Shown piece by piece: positions 1 to 4,197 of a stretch of DNA of 7,338 bases. Position numbers and translations under genes: made by a program. The notes under the pieces were generated by a model. The model saw only the letters and a program-made list of their open reading frames with translations, had not been told where the DNA came from and did not search any database. Source of the stretch: CAZBWW01 sp964496005 (GTDB lineage Bacteria > Patescibacteriota > WWE3 > UBA101185 > UBA10185); assembly GCA_964496005.1 (NCBI GenBank), contig CAZBWW010000036.1, forward strand, positions 1 to 7,338. The letters are read 5' to 3'. Each line of letters starts with the position of its first letter. The first letter of the stretch is position 1.

Positions 1-887
1 TGCAAAAAATTATCCCACACCTGTGGTACGACAAAGAAGCTATAGAAGCCACAAATTTTTATACTTCCCTACTTCCCAATTCCAAAGTAAATAAAGTTAC
101 AACGCTACACGATACACCATCCGGTGATTGTGACATCGTGTCGTTTACATTGTTTGGGTATTCACTTATGGCTATGAGTGCAGGTCCTTATTTCAAAATC
201 AATCCGTCAATTTCATTTATGGTAAATTTTGATCCATCACAGACACCAAATGCAAAAGAGTTAATTGAAGAGGTTTGGGAAAAACTTATGGATGGTGGAA
301 AAGCCTTGATGCCAATTGATAAATACCCATTTAGTGCACGTTACGGGTGGGTTGAGGATAAGTACGGAGTTTCTTGGCAGTTAATACTAACAGAGCCTGA
401 AGGTGATGAAAGACCGCTAATTATACCCTCTCTTATGTTTACCAAAAATTTAGCCGGTAAAGCTGAAGAAGCTACAGCTTTTTACATTTCAGTTTTTAAA
501 GACTCTAAGCGCGGGACAGTTGCAAGATACACGGCAGGTATGGAACCCGATAAAGAAGGTACAGTTATGTTTACAGATTACAAACTCGCCGGGCAGTGGT
601 TTGCCGCAATGGATAGTGCGCAAAAACATGACTTTCAATTTAATGAGGCAGTTTCTTTAATAATTAATTGCGCAGATAAGCGGGAAATAGATTATTTTTG
701 GGAAAAATTATCTGCTGTTCCTGAGGCCGAGCAATGTGGGTGGCTAAAAGACAAATTCGGTGTTTCCTGGCAGGTAGTTCCCGCCAATATGGACAAATTA
801 ATGGAGCGGAATCCTGAAAAAACAACTCCCGTTATGCTTAATATGAAGAAAATAATTATTGCAGATTTAGAAAAAGCTGGTGTGTAA
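1..887 (+). CDS. PhnB-like VOC (glyoxalase/bleomycin-resistance superfamily) protein with two tandem domains; 5' end at window edge
   Basis: The reading frame is open from base 3, preceded by 'tg' at bases 1-2, so the start is almost certainly an ATG whose A lies one base outside the window. That gives about 295 residues beginning MQKIIPHLWYD. A GTG at 138 is internal and should not be used as the start. The protein has two homologous halves, each starting with a PhnB-like opening (IPHLWYDKEAIEATNFY and PSLMFTKNLAGKAEEATAFY). Each half closes with the same signature, YGWVEDKYGVSWQL and CGWLKDKFGVSWQV. This is the 3-dmu-9_3-mt/PhnB-like branch of the vicinal-oxygen-chelate fold. Relatives are soluble cytosolic proteins, mostly without an assigned substrate, so no specific reaction can be given. 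The classic metal-ligand His/Glu set is not obvious. It ends in TAA, 61 bp before the co-directional YdeI-like gene, and the two may be cotranscribed. Confidence 0.88.
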   Translation, partial: QKIIPHLWYDKEAIEATNFYTSLLPNSKVNKVTTLHDTPSGDCDIVSFTLFGYSLMAMSAGPYFKINPSISFMVNFDPSQTPNAKELIEEVWEKLMDGGKALMPIDKYPFSARYGWVEDKYGVSWQLILTEPEGDERPLIIPSLMFTKNLAGKAEEATAFYISVFKDSKRGTVARYTAGMEPDKEGTVMFTDYKLAGQWFAAMDSAQKHDFQFNEAVSLIINCADKREIDYFWEKLSAVPEAEQCGWLKDKFGVSWQVVPANMDKLMERNPEKTTPVMLNMKKIIIADLEKAGV

Positions 888-948
888 TTATTAATTGCTA
901 TGGAGTGATTTTTTTAGTTTGGGAAAGTAGTTAGGTAGTGGACGGACT

Positions 949-1200
949 ATGACTAAAAAACGGATTTCTTCTGGTGTAGTACATAATGTACCGCTTGATC
1001 TTAAAAAATTGCTTGTTTCCAACCCGAAAGCTTTAATTGCCTGGGAGGATATTACCCCGCTTGCGCGCAACGAATGGATATGTTGGGTGGAGTCTGCAAA
1101 ACTAGAAGATACCAGAAAAAGAAGAATCGAAAGGACTAGCTCTGATCTTACGCATGGTAAAAGAAGGCCTTGTTGTTGGGCCGGCTGTCAACACCGGTAA
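949..1200 (+). CDS. Small YdeI/OmpD-associated (OmdA) family protein
   Basis: This 83-residue protein matches the C-terminal OmdA region of the YdeI/OmpD-associated ('bacteriocin-protection') family as I know it. The recognisable segments are VPLDLKKLLVSNPKALIAWE, then LARNEWICWVESAKLEDTRK, then RRIERTSSDLTHGKRRPCC. The short length agrees with stand-alone members that lack the N-terminal DUF1905-like part. The C-terminus carries a compact C-C-W-A-G-C-Q-H cluster, which could bind a metal; that is inference. The molecular role of the family is poorly known. There is no signal peptide, so it is probably cytosolic. The ATG at 949 is preceded only by weak purine-rich sequence (aggtagtggacgg), and no -10 box abuts it, unlike several neighbours. 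This fits readthrough from the VOC gene. It ends in TAA, 40 bp from the stop of the convergent 343-residue gene, with no clear terminator between them. Confidence 0.8.
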   Translation: MTKKRISSGVVHNVPLDLKKLLVSNPKALIAWEDITPLARNEWICWVESAKLEDTRKRRIERTSSDLTHGKRRPCCWAGCQHR

Positions 1201-1240
1201 ACTTTTTAAATTCAGTCGTATCTTAGTTCCGGTTTATAAA

Positions 1241-2272
1241 TCAAAACTCCGCACCCATATATTTTAACAGACCAAGATACTGAATTATTTGTCTTCGATT
1301 AAATCCATTACGAGTTTCTTGATCACCTGCTAAATTTATTAACGCGTAATGATTACCCGTTTTCAAAACCTCTACCACCGCTTTTACAAATTCATCGTCT
1401 TGAGTAAACTCCGAGATGGTATTTATCGGATATAAGTCGTAAAATTTTATTTGTCCATCGCTAAAAACTGTATTTCTAGGGTATGCAATAAAACTCGAAT
1501 CTGTAGACTCTAATAATCTAACAATATCTTCGGGTGATTTTAAGTTTAAATATCTTCCGGTGCTTTCAACAGCCCTAACTCCTCCCGCATCGCATATATC
1601 TAGCATTATGCCGGTTTTCCTAATTAGTGTGAGCGCATCATTCGCGAATTCTTTTAACTCTGTTCGAAAGTCATCATTTCGGTACAATTCAGCCAGTTTT
1701 TTGTAATTATACGTATCTATAGATGCCTCAGGAGTAGCATTCTCCCACACTTCCATAAGTGCTGTCTCATGAACAGGAATTTGTGCTTCTTGTTCTGGTG
1801 TTAACGAAGTTAATTTTGCTTTTTTTAATAACCTTTCAATTTCCAGTCTTGGTGAGTCAACAACAGCAAACCCGTGCAGCTCCGGTATGTGGTCTGGCAT
1901 ATATTCTCGAATTTGTTCGTAGATAGTTCTTTTATATTCAGCAAACGCAAGCATTTTAGCTACAGCTTGTTTTCTATTTAATTCTGCCAATTCAGCTTCA
2001 TTATTAGTAGTGTCGGAACTTTTTTTAGCTAAAAAATCAACGTCTTCATATGCTCCAAATTCTACCGGGTTTTCCTTATGCGGTGAGTATCTTAGTAATC
2101 TGTTTATTTTAATTACTTTTTCTCCGCCATCTATTTCTACTGTTGTTGTGTACGAACCCTGATAAATCTTATCTTCATTACGTAAAACAGCGTTACCACC
2201 TTTAATTGGTAAAACAGCTTCACTATCACTGAAGTTTGCAAATTGTGCGAAAGCTGGTTTTTCGACGGTCAT
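1241..2272 (-). CDS. Hypothetical protein, 343 aa, possible degenerate protein-kinase-like fold
   Basis: I do not recognise this family with certainty. The protein is acidic, soluble, and has no signal peptide or membrane helix. Its layout faintly recalls protein kinase-like/aminoglycoside phosphotransferase folds. A beta-rich N-terminus contains GSYTTTVEIDGG then KVIKINR (Lys55 in the place of the ATP-binding lysine). A helical middle follows, then a helix ending TGIMLDI near 220-226. Last comes YPRNTVFSDGQIKFYDLYP near 264-282, which resembles the catalytic-loop Asn followed by the metal-binding Asp. In that alignment the catalytic Asp, five residues before Asn267, is Ile262, so the protein could be a pseudoenzyme. 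All of this is inference. Residues about 80-120 are Ala/Lys/Glu-rich helix. The start is well supported: a perfect TATAAT lies 6 nt upstream of the ATG, predicting a leaderless mRNA. It ends in TGA, facing the YdeI-like gene. Confidence 0.85.
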   Translation of the reverse strand: MTVEKPAFAQFANFSDSEAVLPIKGGNAVLRNEDKIYQGSYTTTVEIDGGEKVIKINRLLRYSPHKENPVEFGAYEDVDFLAKKSSDTTNNEAELAELNRKQAVAKMLAFAEYKRTIYEQIREYMPDHIPELHGFAVVDSPRLEIERLLKKAKLTSLTPEQEAQIPVHETALMEVWENATPEASIDTYNYKKLAELYRNDDFRTELKEFANDALTLIRKTGIMLDICDAGGVRAVESTGRYLNLKSPEDIVRLLESTDSSFIAYPRNTVFSDGQIKFYDLYPINTISEFTQDDEFVKAVVEVLKTGNHYALINLAGDQETRNGFNRRQIIQYLGLLKYMGAEF

Positions 2273-2278
2273 TGCTTA

Positions 2279-2284
2279 ATTATA
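2279..2284 (-). promoter_or_regulatory. -10 box of the 343-aa gene, predicted leaderless start
   Basis: Read on the minus strand this is a perfect TATAAT in the context TTAGTTATAATTAAGCA, directly followed by the ATG. Six bases separate the hexamer from the ATG, so a normal start about 7 nt downstream of the hexamer falls on the A of the start codon. There is no room for a Shine-Dalgarno site. No clear -35 hexamer is visible; the upstream sequence is merely AT-rich. Confidence 0.6.
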
Positions 2285-2339
2285 ACTAAGTTTCTTCCTT
2301 TTTATAGTTTTGTATAGGGGTTTAATTGTTTAAAAAAGT

Positions 2340-2359
2340 ATTGGTCGGGGTAGCAGGAC
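2340..2359 (-). repeat. Distal copy of tRNA-Pro 3' end (20-bp direct repeat, att-like)
   Basis: These 20 bases are identical to 2495-2514, which hold the last 16 bases of the tRNA-Pro body plus the discriminator A and the encoded CCA. Identity stops sharply at both ends: the base at 2360 is g where the tRNA copy has t, and 2339 differs as well. The two copies are 155 bp apart in the same orientation. Duplication of a tRNA 3' end is the usual mark left by site-specific integration at a tRNA gene. No integrase gene lies in the window, so this may be a remnant. The alternative is a truncated tRNA copy. Confidence 0.7.
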
Positions 2360-2494
2360 GTGTGTCTCGTGTACTCGACATCCTTTTCTCGTTTCATTCG
2401 AAAAGAACTAACCGTCCCCGTAAACTGCGGGGTTCAAATCCCTAGTAACCCACTAATGGTTTGTTCACCAACCCTTCGGGCTGCTGCTCAAACC
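2360..2494. other. Structured non-coding segment between the two tRNA-Pro 3'-end copies
   Basis: This 135-bp stretch between the two 20-bp repeats holds no convincing gene. It contains three possible hairpins. The first pairs 2383-2388 with 2400-2405 (cttttc/gaaaag). The second pairs 2416-2420 with 2428-2432 (ccccg/cgggg, loop taaactg). The third is a 9-bp stem pairing 2455-2463 with 2489-2497. On the plus strand 2428-2452 looks like a tRNA T-arm and 3' acceptor strand (ggggttcaaatccc...gtaaccca), but no complete tRNA can be drawn. Its small plus-strand ORF runs through the antisense of the tRNA and is not a gene. It could be the residue of an excised element or a small structured RNA. Confidence 0.45.
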
Positions 2495-2497
2495 ATT
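2455..2497 (-). repeat. Nested stem-loop immediately 3' of tRNA-Pro
   Basis: A perfect 9-bp inverted repeat (aatggtttg at 2455-2463, caaaccatt at 2489-2497) encloses a second possible stem. On the minus strand the inner stem is cagccc/gggttg with a gaa loop, counting one G-U pair. One arm overlaps the encoded CCA of tRNA-Pro. No T-run follows, so it is not a standard intrinsic terminator. A role in 3' processing of the tRNA transcript or as a structured DNA site is possible. Confidence 0.5.
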
Positions 2498-2573
2498 GGT
2501 CGGGGTAGCAGGACTCGAACCTGCGACCTCACGGTCCCAAACCGCGCGCTCTAGCCAACTGAGCTATACCCCG
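2497..2573 (-). tRNA. tRNA-Pro (anticodon UGG), CCA encoded
   Basis: The 77-nt minus-strand sequence folds fully. The acceptor is cggggta/taccccg with discriminator A and an encoded CCA at 2497-2499. The D-arm is gctc...gagc, and the anticodon stem cgcgg/ccgtg contains one G-U pair. The loop tttggga places anticodon TGG at 2537-2539, and the T-arm is gcagg-ttcgagt-cctgc. G follows the anticodon, as is usual in tRNA-Pro. The first base C pairing with G73-side sequence also fits the bacterial proline tRNA pattern. It reads CCA and probably the other CCN codons by wobble. Its 3' terminal part is duplicated at 2340-2359. Confidence 0.96.
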
Positions 2574-2621
2574 AAATTTGACTTAATTAAAATAGAATTA
2601 ATAAAGTACAGATGCGAAAAC

Positions 2622-2630
2622 ATTTTACCA
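2622..2630 (-). promoter_or_regulatory. Candidate extended -10 promoter for tRNA-Pro
   Basis: On the minus strand this reads TGGTAAAAT, an extended -10 element (TG-n-TAAAAT). It ends 48 nt before the mature 5' end of tRNA-Pro. The same nonamer precedes the tRNA-Arg/tRNA-Leu unit at 3537. No good -35 is visible. The distance implies a 5' leader of about 40 nt removed by RNase P. In such AT-rich DNA the match alone is weak. Confidence 0.35.
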
Positions 2631-2720
2631 TTAATTTAACTTAAAGATTTACAAAAGACAGGTACTCCTACATATAGTTTTGCCATAAAATTTCTGTAGT
2701 ATAAGATTTAACCCACCTCG

Positions 2721-3410
2721 TCAAAAATTCTGTATCTCGTTTGCAAGAATTATCTCAAACGGTTCCGATTCATATACCAACCGCGAGTTATTTAAAATAT
2801 CAATCACATGAATTTTAATTGTGTACGTACACAGCTGATCTATAGAACAAGGTTCAGCTTCCGGATCCGGCGCGTTCCGCGAAAACTCCGAAACTACAAA
2901 AACATCATTACTATCTTCCAAAAAATATGCACGGTCAAAATAACAATTAGCTGTTGACGAACAGTCTACAAATCTTGCGTCTATGACCTTGTCTTCGTGT
3001 AAGCCATAAAAATGCACCTCATTTGGTTTATACCCATCTCTTGTAGTGTTTTTGTAATCTACAAACTCACGTTCACTTGGTGAAAAAACCACCTTGTCAG
3101 TATCAGTTTTCTTGTCAGCAATTATTTTTTCATACTCTGCCTGCACACCTTCCTGATCAAGATTTTTAATTGTCATCCATTTTGTGTTAAAAATCTCATT
3201 CTCCTCAATTAATCTGAATTCATCAGCATCAATTTCGTAATCTTTATTTTTTAGATTTGTGATCCATCTTTGAAACCCCTTGCTTAACTCAACTTTTTCT
3301 GGCAGTTTCGACCGATCGACTGCTTTCTCTTCTTTGTAGTTGAGGAACGCACTTGTTGCTACTAGTGTAAGTATCATAGTAACCAAAATTGTTGTTGTTT
3401 TAGTTTTCAT
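2721..3410 (-). CDS. Membrane-anchored or secreted hypothetical protein with two CX5C pairs, 229 aa
   Basis: I do not recognise the family. The N-terminus MKTKTTTILVTMILTLVATSAF is a short basic stretch followed by one hydrophobic helix (about residues 7-22). There is no lipobox Cys, so it is a signal peptide or an N-terminal anchor with the rest outside the cell. The outer part is hydrophilic. From about residue 105 on it is rich in probable beta strands (KVVFSPSEREFVDYK, EVHFYGLHEDKVIDARFVD, DVFVVSEF). It has four cysteines in two CX5C pairs (CSSTANC near 150-156, CSIDQLC near 188-194), which suits disulfide-bonded loops outside the cell. The frame could begin at a GTG at 3416, but that codon lies only 3 nt from a perfect TATAAT. 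The ATG at 3410 is therefore preferred. It ends in TGA. The gene stands alone between tRNA-Pro and the tRNA-Arg/Leu pair. Confidence 0.8.
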   Translation of the reverse strand: MKTKTTTILVTMILTLVATSAFLNYKEEKAVDRSKLPEKVELSKGFQRWITNLKNKDYEIDADEFRLIEENEIFNTKWMTIKNLDQEGVQAEYEKIIADKKTDTDKVVFSPSEREFVDYKNTTRDGYKPNEVHFYGLHEDKVIDARFVDCSSTANCYFDRAYFLEDSNDVFVVSEFSRNAPDPEAEPCSIDQLCTYTIKIHVIDILNNSRLVYESEPFEIILANEIQNF

Positions 3411-3419
3411 TGTCACTTG

Positions 3420-3425
3420 ATTATA
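3420..3425 (-). promoter_or_regulatory. -10 box of the 229-aa envelope protein gene
   Basis: On the minus strand this is a perfect TATAAT in the context AAGTTATAATCAAGTGACA before ATG 3410. Nine bases separate it from the ATG, which predicts a leader of only about 3 nt. The flanking AGTTATAAT is identical to the -10 region of the 343-aa gene. A start at the in-frame GTG (3414-3416) would lie upstream of the predicted transcription start, which favours the ATG. Confidence 0.55.
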
Positions 3426-3536
3426 ACTTATTTTAAGCTGTAAAATTTTTTTGTGTTGGCGAACACTAGTTTTTATTATGCGTCAGCTGAAATTTTTTAT
3501 ATTGACCGTGTAGTTTAGCGACAAAACAGTGTAAAA

Positions 3537-3545
3537 TGGTAAAAT
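3537..3545 (+). promoter_or_regulatory. Candidate extended -10 promoter for the tRNA-Arg/tRNA-Leu unit
   Basis: TGGTAAAAT matches an extended -10 element and is identical to the one found upstream of tRNA-Pro. It lies 57 nt before the mature 5' end of tRNA-Arg. A second overlapping TAAAAT sits at 3532-3537, so the exact hexamer is uncertain, and no clear -35 is visible. Confidence 0.35.
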
Positions 3546-3602
3546 CACAAGAGGTTTGTGCTGTAGGTTAAAGTTACGTAGTTTTTGGTGCAGTAGGTAT
3601 CT

Positions 3603-3678
3603 GCCCTCGTAGCTCAGTGGATAGAGCAGTTCCCTTCTAAGGAAAAGGTCGGGGGTTCGACTCCCTCCGAGGGCGCCA
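3603..3678 (+). tRNA. tRNA-Arg (anticodon UCU), CCA encoded
   Basis: This is a complete 76-nt cloverleaf. The acceptor is gccctcg/cgagggc with discriminator G and an encoded CCA at 3676-3678. The D-arm is gctc...gagc. The anticodon arm gttcc-cttctaa-ggaaa places TCT at 3636-3638, and the T-arm is ggggg-ttcgact-ccctc. The anticodon stem has an unpaired G-A at its base (3629/3645), so only four pairs form. It reads AGA/AGG, codons expected to be common in A+T-rich genes. The antisense strand here gives a short spurious ORF. Confidence 0.95.
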
Positions 3679-3684
3679 AGCAAA

Positions 3685-3699
3685 AGCTGAATTTCAGCT
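3685..3699 (+). repeat. Small inverted repeat between tRNA-Arg and tRNA-Leu
   Basis: agctgaa and ttcagct are perfect 7-base arms around a single t. In practice this is a 5-bp hairpin with a 5-nt loop. No T-run follows, so termination is unlikely. It may help separate the two tRNAs during processing of a joint transcript. The heptamer agctgaa also occurs at 3485-3491. Confidence 0.4.
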
Positions 3700-3742
3700 G
3701 GTTGTGTGTTAGGTATAGAGTTTAGTGTGCACTTTTATATAA

Positions 3743-3828
3743 GCCCGGGTGGCGGAATAGGCATACGCGCGAAACTTAAAATTTCGTATCTTAATGATGT
3801 GAGGGTTCGAGTCCCTCCCCGGGCACCA
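3743..3828 (+). tRNA. tRNA-Leu (anticodon UAA), CCA encoded
   Basis: This 86-nt class II tRNA has acceptor gcccggg/cccgggc, discriminator A and an encoded CCA at 3826-3828. The anticodon arm cgaaa-cttaaaa-tttcg gives TAA at 3777-3779. The long variable arm tatcttaatgatgtg contains an atc/gat stem, and the T-arm is gaggg-ttcgagt-ccctc. The long variable arm together with A73 identifies a leucine tRNA; it reads UUA/UUG. It lies 64 nt downstream of tRNA-Arg on the same strand and is probably cotranscribed with it. Confidence 0.96.
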
Positions 3829-3861
3829 AAAGTTAAAAATGTACCCCGAAAAATCACTATA

Positions 3862-3870
3862 TGTTATTAT
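3862..3870 (+). promoter_or_regulatory. Extended -10 promoter of the 96-aa gene, predicted leaderless start
   Basis: TGTTATTAT is a full extended -10 (TG-n-TATTAT). The hexamer 3865-3870 is followed by exactly 6 nt and then the ATG at 3877, the same geometry as the 343-aa and serpin genes. There is no room for a Shine-Dalgarno site. The promoter lies 33 bp after the tRNA-Leu CCA, so the small gene can be transcribed independently of the tRNAs. Confidence 0.55.
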
Positions 3871-3876
3871 TTATGC

Positions 3877-4167
3877 ATGTTGAGTAACCCCTCAGATACC
3901 TTACCGGATAATTCCGACCTTGAATCGCTAAATGACACTGTTAGTGGTGTCTATGCACAAGGCATTATGAGCGGTGAGAGTCCTTTTACCCCCACTTTTT
4001 CTCCCTCACCAGAAAGCGTGGTCAAGTTAGGTATGACCGGACCTGTTGTAAGAGTGCAGAGTACAACAATAGTACAACAAGGCGAAGGCATGACAAGTGT
4101 TTATAACACTCCTGAGCGTACAAGTGATACTGAAAAACTCGATATGGTTAATGAGGTAAATGTGTAG
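3877..4167 (+). CDS. Small hypothetical Ser/Thr/Pro-rich protein, 96 aa
   Basis: The open frame extends left to 3706, but that part only translates tRNA-Leu. The real start is most likely the ATG at 3877 (MLSNPSDTLPDNSD), which sits 6 nt after an extended -10 box. The product is hydrophilic and rich in Ser, Thr, Pro, Asp and Glu. It has no cysteine, membrane helix or recognisable domain, and is probably largely disordered (FTPTFSPSPESVV in the middle, TPERTSDTEKLD near the end). It ends in TAG, 30 bp before the serpin start, and the serpin has its own -10 box in that gap. I do not recognise it, and its link to the serpin is only positional. It could still be a chance ORF; the promoter geometry and the sustained open frame argue for a gene. 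Confidence 0.55.
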   Translation: MLSNPSDTLPDNSDLESLNDTVSGVYAQGIMSGESPFTPTFSPSPESVVKLGMTGPVVRVQSTTIVQQGEGMTSVYNTPERTSDTEKLDMVNEVNV

Positions 4168-4182
4168 CTTAGATTACGTTTA

Positions 4183-4191
4183 TGTTAAAAT
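4183..4191 (+). promoter_or_regulatory. Extended -10 promoter of the serpin gene, predicted leaderless GTG start
   Basis: TGTTAAAAT is an extended -10 element. Its hexamer TAAAAT (4186-4191) is followed by exactly 6 nt before the GTG at 4198. The predicted transcription start therefore coincides with the start codon. The -35 region (about 4163-4168, tgtagc) is poor, which the TG extension could offset. Confidence 0.55.
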
Positions 4192-4197
4192 ACTAAT

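Noticed and set aside
138..887. GTG at 138 as the start of the VOC protein
   Set aside because: The same frame is open to base 3 and encodes a typical PhnB-like opening (IPHLWYDKEAIEATNFY), so 138 is internal.
2348..2455. Selenocysteine or UGA-reading tRNA on the plus strand
   Set aside because: A 7-nt loop containing TCA (2392-2398) can be drawn, but the stem has a mismatch, position 37 is T, there is no D-arm and the acceptor is imperfect. TGA also serves as the stop of three complete genes here.
2360..2554. Plus-strand ORF of 64 aa
   Set aside because: Its C-terminal half (SRTRTCDLTVPNRAL) is the usual translation of an antisense tRNA, here tRNA-Pro, and the rest is the repeat-bounded non-coding segment.
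3483..3683. Minus-strand ORF of 66 aa
   Set aside because: It runs antisense through tRNA-Arg; GGSRTPDLFLRRELLYPLSYEG is a known kind of tRNA artefact.
3706..3876. N-terminal extension of the small protein before ATG 3877
   Set aside because: This part translates tRNA-Leu itself (GIRAKLKISYLNDVRVRVPP), and a -10 box lies just before 3877.
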